64,000 nt of DNA from contig CAJNOP010000046.1 in the NCBI GenBank assembly GCA_905250075.1, positions 498,112 to 562,111 on the forward strand, written 5' to 3'. This document shows positions 12,201 through 23,640 of the stretch, piece by piece. Source of the stretch: Rotaria sp. Silwood1 (Eukaryota > Rotifera > Eurotatoria > Philodinida > Philodinidae). The notes under the pieces were generated by a model. It was not told the origin of the DNA, made no database searches, and saw nothing but the letters and a program-made list of their open reading frames with translations. The first letter of the stretch is position 1; each line of letters opens with the position of its first letter. The position numbers and the translations under genes are program-made.

Positions 12201-15200
12201 CCAAAACTCTTATACCTCCAAGAAAATGATGGGGCACGGGGATGTAGAGATTGTGAGCTCAACTCTGAGGTCCATTTGCCTCGAAACCTGAGTGGTTGTT
12301 TGGAAACTAATAGGACTTCAGTACTTAAGAAAATAGACCAGAACACTTATACTTTGAAGGAATTGATGGATCAGGGGGTTTTTCGAAATGGTGAGTTCGA
12401 ATGTGAGGTCTATTTGCCTTGAAATCTAATGAGTTGTTTGGAAACCAATAGGAATTGGGCTACTAAGAAACCTAGCTAATCAATCTTTGGTCGTTAGGAG
12501 AAAAGTCAGGTAGGGACTTTAGAGGCAATGAGTTCGATTCAAGGATCTAAGCACTGAATGTGGGTATAGGGTATGGAAGCGAGTGTCTTCTTCTGTTTTT
12601 ATAAATAACAATATTTGTCTGTCTGCTGTTTGTACATTTGATTTCCGTAATAACTAGCGCCATCAAAATTTCCATGATATACTCTTTAGTGGAGAGAAAA
12701 TTGAGAGTAGATTGGCGCGACAGGCAAGGAAAGGAAGGTAATCGAATGTAATGTCACCCAGGTTGTGAAAATTGGAAATTCTCTAATCTCTATCTCTAAT
12801 GTACGATAAGAAAAATAATGTTGACAGGCTGCCCAAAGAGTGAGCATGTATTCGTACCATGAATATTCATGGTTCTTACAGATATACCGTTTGAATTCAA
12901 GCGTCTTCAATTTGCTGCATGTCTTTCCTTCGCGATGTCTATCGACAAGGCTCAAGAGTAATTACTTAAGGTGGTTGGCATTAATCTAGAGAGCCCTTGC
13001 CTTTTTCATGGCCAACTTAACGTAGCATGCTGAGGAGTTGGAACTGGGAAGAGTTTGTTTATTTTGGCCCCTGTTGCGAAAATCGAGAAGGTTCTGTATC
13101 AAAAAGCGTTGCAATCGAAGTTGTATTTCTGTAAACGGTCTTTTGTAATAAAAGAAGTCGATCAAACAAAAAGAACACTGAAAAGGATAGAATTTTTTTT
13201 TTAAATTAAAAATGGGGAAAACATCAGTTGAAAAGGGAAAGTGATCTGAACATATTTTGCGATATCGAATTCGAATAATTGATAGGACATCATAGTGACG
13301 TCTTTTTCTAATATGTCAAGTATATATTATAAAATTATCATGACTACCATCGGGTATCTCCGCTAGTGCTAAATAATCTTGATATACGTGTGTTCGAAGA
13401 CTTAAGTGATGTTATCTTAAAAAATCCTCCCCTATAGTGATTTAATCAAGTGATCGAGAAAGATCAATTGACGATCTTTTCCAGTGAAGTAACAGTCATA
13501 ACTCACAATAGTGGCAATTTAACGGTATTGTTTTCGTCAAAACACTCGTCAGATCACTTAAAGTTCCCTAATAAAAGACACAAATGCATGTTTATCCACT
13601 TTTTTGAGCGCATAGAATCGTATCGAGCGAAATCAGGTGTAGTGACTTAAGCTGAACACTTTACTAACAGCAGTAATGGCAAGACATTTGTAACGTAATA
13701 AATACAAAAACCATTCAATATGTAAATGAAAGTGTTCTGAAGATATAAGTCACGAATTAGGAGTAACTTCAATGATATTAAAGTCTTTGATTCAGAGGAT
13801 GCAAAGATGACCGAAAATCACAGCCGCATAGAAGAACACCTTTAAGCTTGAAAAAGATTCACTAATGATAAAATGTTAACTAGAGTTTGCCATTGTTCGT
13901 TGATAGAGAACAAACTGAAACTTGTCATTATTCCGATGATAGAAGATAAACTAATCCTCTTCCTTGCCTGATTTGTTTGGTGAATTAGGAAAATGGAAAA
14001 ATGAATGTATTAATCTCGTAAACAAGCCCAACTATGTCAATATGTGGATGAACGATTTGCTAAATAAATGTGATTCTATTCTCTACCCGAATAGATATTT
14101 TTTACTTGCTTTTCTTGCTACTCTTCCAGTTACCGTCAGCTCGCTCAAGTGTATCAAAACCTATTGTCGATCAATAATGGGTGAAGATCGACTTGACGGA
14201 CTTGCAGCTGCTTTTATTTACAAAAATGTGGAAATTGAGGCTACGAAAATTCTCGATTTATTTGTAGAAAAACACCAGCGGCGTTTTAATTTTGGATTAT
14301 AATCGTTTTCGTTCTTTTTTGTACGATTTTGTTGTTTATTTATGCTACTTTTTTGTTTTTTAATGCCTACTTATACTACTTTTTCATTTTTGTAGTACCT
14401 ATGGTTATTTATGTTGTTTCTTCGTCTGCTTATAATTAGATATGCTTTTTTGACGTAATAAATAAACAAGTATTTGAAAGTTGAAGAATAGATTTGTGAG
14501 ACACCAGAAAACCCGAGTAAGTTCGTCTCTAACTTGGAAGGAATAATTCCTCTTTAGGAAACATCGGCTTTTGTGATGAAAATAAACACTTAAAAAAAAT
14601 GGTGCCCAATAGATTTTATATTGCCCGATATTGCCCAATCTTAAAAAAAATTATCAGGAAATTGCCCAAGACTCAAAAATTTCTGGCTACGCCACTGGCT
14701 ACTACCATATGTTCATAAATATTGGATAGAAATTCATCGCTCAAGATATAAAATTTTGCTCAAGTTTTTTTTGGTTTTCTATCAGTATAAAAAGAATTTC
14801 TATATTTGTGCATAGATGTCTAACCAATCAGAGCTCATGATATCGATAGATCGAGGACTGTATAAGCTCCATATATGCAACGACAATTATGCAACAATGC
14901 CTCTTGTTATTTTTAAATAAGATCAGTCTCGGAACTTTTTGAATGATTGTTGTAATTCAAATACGTACCTAACATCTTGATTTATTGAACACTCGGTATT
15001 TATACGAATACTTTTCTCATCTGAACCATCTTTTTTTGTTGGATGACGTTCATGAACTTGTGTATCTTCAATTTGAATAACAGCATTAGCAGAATCAGGT
15101 AATTTAGCACCCGTATTGATGACTACACATTGACCTTCCATTAGTGGAATGTTAGTCTAAAAAGAATATATTATTATAGAGTATGAATAAACAAAATAAT

Positions 15201-17871
15201 TGAATCTACATTTTCTCCTCCAGCATCTGAACGTCCAACAATTTCATAGATTTGTTCATGAGATCGATCGGAATATAAATGAACAGCGTAACCATCTTTG
15301 ATAGATGCTCGGAAAGGTGGAAATGGTTCTTTAGCAAAAATGTCTTCAGCACATACGTAACTCAAACATTCTACAATAGATTATTGTTTATTAATTTGAA
15401 ACGTCGAATGTTAAGTTTCATGAAAAGTTTCTATTGATAATATTGAATATATTTACCAGTTAAAGGCTTATCAATTATTGGCATTTTATTAGTTTGTTCA
15501 AAAATAATTTTCATTGCATCATCAACAGATATCATCGGATATGGAGAATGACGTAATCGTTCACCTTTATTACTTGTTTCAGCTGAAATTCATAAATTTG
15601 ATCTGTAAAATATCAAACATGTGTATGATCATACCATGACGATGATGATGATGATGGTCACCACCACAGGAATGATGTTTTGTATTCGTCTAAAATCGTA
15701 GCACATTTTTCAATCTCATTCGTCTTGTACAGAATTAATCAAACTACTAACTTTTGTTTGCATAGCGGAATGCGTTATAGCCACTTCAGCACGTTTATTT
15801 TGAATTATATCAATAGCATGTTTTAAAATTGGATAAACAAAATCTAGACATTCCTTAGAAAATAGAAAGATAGAATATATTCATATAATTATATATAGAA
15901 GTTAACATTCATACGTACTACACATCCTTTACTACTACCAGGTAAATTGATAATTAGTGTTTGTTGATAAATGCCACATACCGGTCTTGATATAAATATG
16001 AAATTAGAGAAGAAAATCTTTAGAATAGATCTTACCTCGAAAGCATTGCCATTGGAGTAATTGCCAATGATTTTGCAATCATTGTTTGGGATATACCAGG
16101 AATTTCCTTTGTGATAATTTCACGTGTAGCCTTAAAAAAAATTACAAGAAATGATACAAATTATTCCATTAAATAAAAAAAACATACTTCTGGTGTGACA
16201 TCATCCGAACTAATTCCTGTTCCACCAGTTGTCAATATTAAATGTGGTCGTAGTTCATCACTTAATTTCAACAATGTTTCCTAGAAGATTAAGTATATAA
16301 ACTCATGTTTTCATTCTAAATAAATGAAAAATCTATTATATAATAAAAATGAGATTTATTCTGTGAAAAAACTATTACACACTATGCTGAAATAATTGAC
16401 TTTTGTTTTATTTTTTGCTAAAATTTTTTGGATTATAGATTAATTTTTTACAAAAAGTATCAATGTAAATGAACAAAAAATGAAAGATAGTATTCGATAG
16501 CTTCAAAATATGAACATAACGTTCATTGAATCGACCTAATCAGTTTCAAAATAAAATATAATTCTTATGAAATTTTTCAATATAATCATTCCACCAAGAC
16601 AAATAACAACACGATAATCAAATTGCAAATGTTTCTCAAATATAATAATCATCAATCGAATTTTTTTTTAGTTTTATTAAAACATTATCCGTTTTTATAT
16701 TAGTGTTGTCTCAGCTGCCTGACAATGCGTAATATTGAATCCTATGATCAATTAGTTTTTTAACTTGATGACAAAAAAAATATTATCTTTTATTTGATTA
16801 TATATTCGAGTATTAACGGATAATTGATACCTATAGTTGCCTATGTCATCGCCAAAAATGAAATCACCAAACGCCGTTCAATCATCTACATTCGTAAGTT
16901 TTGTTTCGGCAATCATTTTCTACTTTCACTCTTTCTGAATATTTATCATATATGTATACCACAAGTATCATCTCAAAATATTGCCGATAGTCACATTGTC
17001 GAATTTGGATGAAGAGCATACTGATCAATAGATTATTGATATTTTGCAGTTAACGAATGACAATATGCAATCAAGCTGGCCTTTTGATTGAGATTGGTTT
17101 GAGATCATAATTGAACTTCATTTGAATCTATGCTTGATTATATATATGAAATTGAACTACTCAATAAAATCATAATTTTTGTATGAAATCAACAAAACTA
17201 ACTGATGGATACTATATTACAAAATAGGATTGCATCGAAATTATTCATCGATATAAAAAACTTTAGTTTCTATTTGAAATTTGTTAAAATAAAGAATTCG
17301 TATGTACGAGTGAAAAGAAAAATATTCTGTAAATTTGAAAGAGAAAAAAAATACATGCCTTGACATGAGTCTGATTGTCAGGGACAACCGTGGATGCTAG
17401 ATGTATCCATTGAATACTGAATAAAATAATAGATTAGTTAATAATTTTTTTTTATCGTTTGGATCATTCGAATTTTGTTTTGTCAATTATGACAAAAATC
17501 AAATGTAACATACTTTTCATTGGACTTATCTGCCATATATTTAATAAGTGCAGGTCCTGAATGATCGTTCATTGGATCATCATAACAAGTTGTACTCACT
17601 GGAATAAATAAAAAATATATTTATAATCAATTATTTTCTTGATTCACTCGTTCAATAATTAAAAACAAATTTTCAAAATTATATCAAGTGTTGAGAAAGA
17701 ACTAGCAATAATCAAGATTATTTTATTGTGTGCAACTTAATTATACTGTTAGACAAATGCTGAAATGTTTGTATGCATGAAAAATGATGGCGATGAACAA
17801 AAAAATATACTATGCAAAAGAAAAGAAATCCTAACAATACCTGTTACAACTGCAAAATTTAATTCAGTCAT
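9218..17871 (-). CDS. GPHN: Gephyrin (fused MogA-MoeA molybdenum cofactor synthase)
   Basis: Protein of 642 aa. Exons in transcript order: 17841-17871, 17514-17598, 17359-17416, 16188-16280, 16036-16130, 15919-15985, 15752-15853, 15635-15689, 15457-15582, 15210-15370, 14969-15156, 10558-10711, 10379-10506, 9913-10000, 9724-9862, 9564-9667, 9218-9472; the sum is a multiple of three. The start is MTELNFAVVTVS. The MogA/G domain (about 1-177) carries LTTGGTGISSDD and LIINLPGSSKGC, for adenylylation of molybdopterin. A short His-rich linker (HHSCGGDHHHHHRH) replaces the long vertebrate linker. The MoeA/E domain (about 205-642) shows PPFRASIKDGYAV, LSTGNE, GKIRDSNK, ISTGGVSMGDK, MKPGKPTTFA, LPGNPVSALV and DPRPEY, for molybdate insertion. 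Receptor clustering at inhibitory synapses is a vertebrate function and only possible here. One intron uses a GC donor (17358/17357) and the 10712-14968 intron holds a hAT element. Confidence 0.95.
11401..11408. repeat. Left 8-bp target-site duplication of the hAT element
   Basis: GCTACTAC immediately precedes the left terminal repeat; the same 8 bases follow the right terminus at 14698-14705. Eight-base duplications are typical of hAT transposition. Confidence 0.9.
11495..11560 (+). mobile_element. Helitron-like 5' end (TCTATATATATAAAG)
   Basis: The hAT subterminal sequence is interrupted after CCAA by TCTATATATATAAAGAAG followed by TGTTTGTGTG text. Many Helitrons begin with TC and this AT-rich string, inserted between A and T. 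A helicase remnant of matching orientation lies 1.4 kb downstream. I could not identify the CTRR 3' end. Confidence 0.4.
11760..12540 (+). repeat. Degenerate 138-bp tandem repeat inside the transposon
   Basis: The phrase GGTTGTTTGGAAACCAATAGG recurs at about 12019, 12157, 12295 and 12433, giving a spacing of 137-138 bp. An earlier copy is at 11822, separated by an apparent short duplication and the N gap. Units differ by scattered substitutions. Open frames crossing it on both strands are by-products of the repetition. Confidence 0.85.
11937..11946. other. Assembly gap (10 N)
   Basis: Ten Ns lie inside the tandem repeat. The text on either side (GAAATGATGGGGCACAGGG) is nearly identical, so the copy number here is unresolved. 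Confidence 0.98.
12884..13130 (+). pseudogene. PIF1-type (Helitron) helicase C-terminal remnant
   Basis: The + strand reads IPFEFKRLQFAACLSFAMS, then, after a stop, LKVVGINLESPCLFHGQL, then NVAC and, after another stop, SLFILAP and KVLYQKAL. This is the order of the last helicase motifs of eukaryotic PIF1/Helitron helicases (an F-RLQFP-RLAFAMTI-KAQGQ block, then HGQLYVACSRV). At least two in-frame stops make it inactive. It was probably brought in by a Helitron nested in the hAT element. Confidence 0.7.
13964..14302 (+). pseudogene. hAT transposase C-terminal dimerisation domain remnant
   Basis: A 112-residue open stretch contains YPNRYFLLAFLATLPVTVSS followed by IKTYCRSIMGEDRLDGLA and ends DLFVEKHQRRFNF. 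The LATLPVTVSS-KTY-RSTMGEDRL-GLA pattern is the hAT family C-terminal dimerisation region (ZMYM1-like hAT group). The upstream catalytic part is not recognisable, so the element is defective. It lies about 400 bp from the right terminus, as expected for the 3' end of the transposase gene. Confidence 0.85.
14698..14705. repeat. Right 8-bp target-site duplication of the hAT element
   Basis: GCTACTAC follows the right terminal repeat and is identical to 11401-11408. Confidence 0.9.
17357..17358 (-). other. GPHN: Non-canonical GC splice donor in gephyrin
   Basis: The transcript-strand text at the end of exon 17359-17416 is GTCAAG|GCATGTA, so the intron starts with GC. The join to exon 16188-16280 yields VVPDNQTHVKETLLKLSDE, the expected gephyrin order. 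No GT near the site gives a better frame. GC-AG introns are a known minor class of U2 introns. Confidence 0.75.
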
Positions 17872-18128
17872 ATTACATATATATATAGTAAAAATAAATC
17901 TAAAACTAATGAATAAGTTAATGAAGTCAATTCTGCAAAATATATTATAAATATGCGATACAAGATCATTTATCTGACAAAATTACTGAGAAAATAAAAA
18001 AAATTAAGATGTATAAAAATATGTAAATATTTGACATAATAGAAAAGTTTTAGTTCTTATCAAGCACGTGTAAATATTCATAGAGTTCTTCTAAAAAAAA
18101 GAAACAAAAAAATTAAAAATAAATAACT

Positions 18129-21100
18129 CTAATACAGTTTATTATATGACATACGAAATCGTTCGACAATTGGCATTGTAATTTTTGCGTTTTTCTTTTT
18201 CTTTTTCAACCATATAGTATGTTCTTCATGTAATTTATCAAATTTATTAATTAATTTTCGTTGTTCATCAAGATAATCATCATCATTATCATCTTCTTCT
18301 TCATCATCTTCAGAATGTTTATAATGATAATATTTATTAATTTGTTGTTGAATAAGTTCATCAAATGATGATGATATTAAATGAATATCTAATTTTGACA
18401 TATGTTCTTGTTGCATACGTTTTAATTCTTCAACATCACGTCGAAATGTTTTTGCTAATTGTGTTTGATCCATCATAAACCATGATAATTCACGACGAAG
18501 TTCTTCTTCTTTATTAATATAATTTGTTTCTAAGAATTCGAAACGTGATAATAATTCAATCATACCTGATTTAATCTAAAGTTTATAATAATAATGAATT
18601 TATCTGAAAGCATTTCATATACTTGTTCGAAATCTTTTTTTAATTCAATCGTTGATGTTTTTTTTTCTTCAATGCGTCTTTCAATTTCAAGAATTTTTGT
18701 TCGTATTAAACGAATTTCTTGTTGAAAACGACTTAATTCATTTTGTTGAGCTGCTCGTCGTTGTCCATTTTTAGCTGCTGATTTCCATTCACGTTCAGCT
18801 GATTGAAGTTCTTCAATTTTCTATATGAAATAATTGGTTTTCATTTACTAAAATAATTTTAAAAAATATCTACTTACTTTTTTTGATTCTTGTTCAAGAT
18901 CACGATGACGTTGTGTAAGTGAAATTTCTTGAGCATTGATTTCTTTTGTCAAATTTTCAATTGCTGTTTGTGCTTGTTTTATACAATCATTATCTATAAT
19001 TGATGTTGTATCACCAATAATATCACTTAAACAAAAATCAACGGTAGATGGTGGTGGTCGAGGTGCTTTATGTTTATATGCACTAAGTAAGATTTGATAT
19101 TTAGTAAGTGATTCTTGTAACTAGAAAAAAATAAAAAATCTTTTAAAATAACTAGTAAAACAAAAGAATTAACAATACGAAACCGATTGCTATAAGTTTT
19201 TTGCCAAAACTTTTGATGATTTCTGCCGCCTTACACTTGAAAAATAAGCCTTTTTTTTCTGTTTATGCTTATCTAATCGCACTTTCGAAGGAACTTCATT
19301 GTAATCACTTACTTTTTTTTGTTTCAAAGAGTATGCGAAGCTGTAATGCCCATTTTTTTTATGATCATATAAAAAAAGCATTTTATAGAAATAGATAGGC
19401 ATTTTGTGAGATATTTAACTCGTTATTCTTTCTTCTCCGCATAAAACGTATCTATAGAAAAGAGTGTCAAGAGAGAATTTTGAGTTGTCAAATGACCTAT
19501 ATCTGACCCTTGTTCGTTGAATATCTCTCACACATGTCATGATATATGGATAAAAATTTTATATGATTTGAATGCATCTAGTTCAAGACCGAATTTTGAA
19601 GGAATCTTAACTACACTCAAAGTTTCTACTGAATATGTCTGTATCTTATAATTTTTATTAACTCTAAAGTTGTTTCTTTCAAGGAATCGAAATGGAAATA
19701 CGTAAATTAACTGAATCTAAGATCAAAGTTTCAATCAACTTGGTTCTTCTCTTAAAACATTTAATTGGCTGACGAAGGAATACCCTTCAATTGATAAATT
19801 GCTTCGAAGTCGAGATTATGTGCATCATGTAGACCTAAATAGGCTTTGGATATCTTGAAAAGAATTTGGATCCTTATCTTATTGGTGCGAAGTTATTGCA
19901 CTTTTACGGTTTTTTTTTAGGTATTCTGTAAAAGTCTCGAAAAAAATCTTAAACAGTTTTCAGTATATGATTTTAAAATTAAACAATGTGTGTTTGTACT
20001 TAATACATGATTTGAAAAATACATGATCATGAAATAATGAAATTGAAAATTGTAAAATAATTAATAAAGAAAGATCATTTACTTGTTTCAAGGTTGCAAA
20101 TATGGGTGTCAGGTGGCGGTGGCTGTCAGTATGATGGGATGAGTTTTCTCCTTGTTCACACCTACAATCGAAAAATTTTCGATTGGTAGCACTATTTACA
20201 TGACACTAACTAAGTGGTGATAGAATGAGAGGACATCTTTCGAAATTTTTCTGTTCGAAATATTTTTTCCGAGTTTCTTGCAGTAATTAGTTTTTAAATG
20301 AATGCCTAAGTAGCAGAACTGGTATTTTTCGATCTGGAACTTTTCATGGAGATAGTACTTAATAACGATAGATTCTTGTGAAAGTTGCAGGACTTTTGTT
20401 TTACTTCTATCCTGGAATGCCAAGATCAAATTTGCTGATTTAGATAAGTAATATAAAAGACACGTTATTACTAAAGTTGAATCATAGGATAGGAATAATG
20501 AAAACTATTCTTGTTAAGGACTGTCTCTATGCAAAGTTTCAAATTAAAATTCAAAAATTAGTACTTCTGTTACTGTAGCATTCATTAAGTAAAATGTCGA
20601 AAAAGTTGCAATATCTTCGCAGCAATAAGTGAAGATTCCTCATTCTTCTCAAGGTACTTATAGGTCATTTGGATTTACATAATGCACATAGTCTCGACTC
20701 AGGAGCCATTTATTAGCGAAAGAACTTTTCTTCTGAGAGTCCAAAAATTTGAACTGATGTATTTTGAAAGAAAGTTTGAGTTAATTACTTCTTTGACAAG
20801 TCGTTTATATTCATTAATTGCTGTTGAATGTAATTGCTGTTCAAGAAGTAATGAAGAAAGAAGAACTTCATGTTGTTGTTTAAGTTCACCATTTGAACGG
20901 ATATGACTTTGTAATTCAGCATCTGTTTGTTGAGAAAAAAGTCGATCTGATAATGATTGATTACGATCAGTTAAATGTTTTTTATCCATTTCTAAATATA
21001 TTAATATATATGAACAACCAATTGTTTTTAAATGAAAATAAATTTTTATACCTTTTTGTTCAACAATTTGTGTTAATTCCACTAATTTAGCTTGTTCATC

Positions 21101-22293
21101 AGATATTTCTTCTTGTTTTTTTGTAAATTCATTAAGATCATTTTCATTTGATGTTGTTAATATGGTACACTCATTTTCAAGTTCATTACAAGTTGTTTTT
21201 AATAGTTCATACTAAATATTTAATAAATTGATATTCAACAACAAAAAAAAACTTTACTTATAAATCTTTACTTGTTGTTTAAGTTGATTACATTCAATTA
21301 TCATTTCCTTCATTTGTTTTTCATGTTTTAATTTATCAACTATTTCAAGATTATCTTTAGCATAAATATGATGTCTTAATTCATACATTGATTCTTCCAT
21401 AACAGCTGGATCATGTCGACCAAGCCAAAACATTTGACGCATTAATAATTTAAATTCTCTTAAATAATTATTTCCTAATATACGTTCTTGTTCATGTTCA
21501 CTTTTAATAATACATTTTATTAATTGAATTAATAAATCAATCATAATCATTACATTTTCATTTGACATTGCACGTTCTGGCTTAATACGTGTAAGTTGTT
21601 CTATGGTTGAAAGACGATAGGTTAATAAAACATGTTTTAAATATGCCCACCGATCTGTTAATGAAACTTTTCCACCTAGTTTATTTGGTTGAGGTGCAGG
21701 TGGAAATGGTTGAAAACGTTGATTTTCATAACCAGATGGATTTGCTAGATACTATTAATCATTATTCATATGAACAAGATTTAAGAAAAAAAAACAAAAG
21801 ATTACATACATCGAGAACAGTAAGAATGTCTTCAAAGCCATATTTTGTTTCATAACGCATTGAATGAGGAATAGAAAGTTCAGCAAGTAACTATAGACAG
21901 AGAAAAATAGTAAGAGAGAAAAATGAAAGATTAATAATAGTTCGTTACTTCATTAAGATTTTCTACAAGACCTTGAATTGTATATGGTTTAGCTCGATTG
22001 ATAATACTCGTATTTGGTGTATTTGTAGTCACAGCTGTTGTTGGAACTATAGCATATGCTCTAATACTTGTAGATGAATTCGATGGATGTAATAATTGTT
22101 GATGATGAAAAGGACCTAATCGACGTGTATTTGTCGGTGTAGCTTGCCAATTTCGAGCTGATCCTCCTAATGGGTTTTGTTGTTGTAGACTATTATCAAA
22201 AAGAGAGGATGATGTAGATGAAATATTAATTGGTGTGCCATGTCCATTTCCTAAAGGACCTTTCTTATTAGCGAATACTGAACTTTTTTTCAT
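18129..22293 (-). CDS. Coiled-coil protein with Ndc80/HEC1-like layout
   Basis: Protein of 718 aa in eight exons: 21949-22293, 21810-21890, 21272-21751, 21052-21211, 20789-20991, 18878-19120, 18623-18820 and 18129-18575. All junctions keep frame and most introns are phase 0. An in-frame stop precedes the first Met. A basic S/T/N/P-rich tail of about 100 residues leads into a globular helical region (IQGLVENLNEVLLAELSIPH, then FEDILTVLDYL), followed by several hundred residues of coiled coil. The coil is interrupted by a Pro-rich segment (KHKAPRPPPSTVDFCLSDII). The C-terminus has an acidic run (EDDEEEDDNDDD). A basic tail, a CH-like head, and a coil broken by a loop resemble the kinetochore protein Ndc80, and some segments feel alignable, but the head lacks clear diagnostic residues. 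It could be another cytoskeletal coiled-coil protein. The 19121-20788 intron contains TIR repeat copy B. Confidence 0.75.
19808..20700. repeat. Copy B of the dispersed terminal-inverted-repeat family
   Basis: In a long intron of the coiled-coil gene. The left end AGTCGAGATTATGTGCATCA and the reverse complement of the right end GAGTCGAGACTATGTGCATT match over roughly 100 bp with divergence, continuing through CTTATCTTATTGGTGCGAAG versus CTTCACTTATTGCTGCGAAG. The interior is non-coding. This is the best-preserved of the three copies. No target duplication was recognised. Confidence 0.7.
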
Positions 22294-23640
22294 TCTTGTT
22301 CGTTCTAAATGACTAATCTATTTATTTTTATGGTCGATTGAAAAGAGCAAGAAATGGTTAAGTTGCGTCTTAATGATACGCTTTCGTTCATCTTCGCCAT
22401 ACTTCTTGTACACCTTGCCTCAGTCAACAGTGTATTGATATTGAGTGACATCTACTAAAATGATAGATATCATGTGTTATGTATATATTCTTTATTGAAT
22501 CTATAATTAAGAAAAAGTAGAGTTTGACAGTATAGACTGCTACAAGGCCACAATACAACTACACAGTATGGATGTAAACACTAGAGGTCTTGATGACCTA
22601 GACTCAAGGAGAAAAAGTCAGATTTTAGTACCCTGAAGTACAAGTAAAGTCTTGAAATCTTGCTTTTAACCGATATTTAAGTAGGAAAAACAAAACTTAG
22701 TGGATAATTATATTTGACATGAATTCAACATTTGCGTCTCGACTTCCCATTTAATTCACGAGCAATATTTCTTCTGTAAAACTAATCCGGAGTTGCTTAG
22801 TTTCAAGAAAAAAAATAATAAATGGCTATTTCAGTTTTGTTGTTGAGCGAAGGGAAAAGGAGTTTTATTTACTATGTTTACAAGAACTTTTGATCAGTAC
22901 TAGAAGACTGCAACATTTGCATCATGATTTTATAGAAAGCCTACTGGTTCCCTATTATTCTCTTATTCCATCTCATTGAAATCGCACTAAAAGATGGTAA
23001 TTTCATTGTAATTATTCAAATAATCTTGTCAATAATCCGACTTGGTCGTAGTGTTCAGATTTTTGCGACAATACTTACGTCTCAATATGTATACTAGTGC
23101 CGTTTACCATTTAATAAAATAATATTCACTGTTCAAGAAAATGATTAGATGATCCACGATTTATTGTAATATCCGAATAATCACTAATTAATCAATAGAA
23201 GTGATGCGATTTCGATAACATGAGATGTTCATGACGAGTAAAATGATGAAATAAGCTCAATGCGTTTACAACACATACTCTACTGTTCCATCAAGCTTTT
23301 TTAAACTGTCAAATAGAAATTTTAAAATATGATAAAGAAATAAAATAGTATTTCTATGAAAAGGACGCGAAAGAATGGAAGAGTATATACGCTTCCAATA
23401 ATTGAAAATTATTGATTATTATTCATTAAAATTACCAGAATTTTTTGAATTTATTATTATCTTTATGAGATCCTTGCTTGACTGACCAATCAATTAATAC
23501 TATTATGATTATAAGACTGTTTATATTTTCAATAAATTGAAAATAGTTTTAAATTCTTAATTTATCGAGATTTTTTATTTATAGTATAAATATGAAAAAA
23601 TAAAAATAATGAAAAAATAGAAGTGAATATTTCATTTAAG
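22294..23640. other. Intergenic stretch between two minus-strand genes
   Basis: I see no coding exon. The part near 22294-22450 probably carries the promoter and 5' UTR of the coiled-coil gene, and the part near 23500-23640 the 3' UTR of the ankyrin gene. No repeat was recognised. Confidence 0.5.

Larger units (their letters stand above)
11409..14697. mobile_element. hAT-superfamily DNA transposon with nested debris, in a gephyrin intron
   Basis: A 3.29 kb insertion bounded by CAGTGGCGTAGCCAG and its exact inverse CTGGCTACGCCACTG, flanked by GCTACTAC duplications. Both subterminal regions repeat the phrase TTGCCCAA. Near the right end is a coding remnant of the hAT C-terminal dimerisation domain (13964-14302). 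The middle holds unrelated material: a 138-bp tandem repeat, a Helitron-type PIF1 helicase remnant and an N gap. No complete transposase is present, so this copy is not autonomous. The intact 15-bp ends and perfect duplication suggest a fairly recent insertion. It sits in the antisense gene's intron and leaves the flanking exons intact. Confidence 0.92.

Noticed and set aside
12025..12346. Open frames on both strands near 12.0-12.3 kb
   Set aside because: They lie within the 138-bp tandem repeat, and similar frames arise in each unit; no protein family is recognised.
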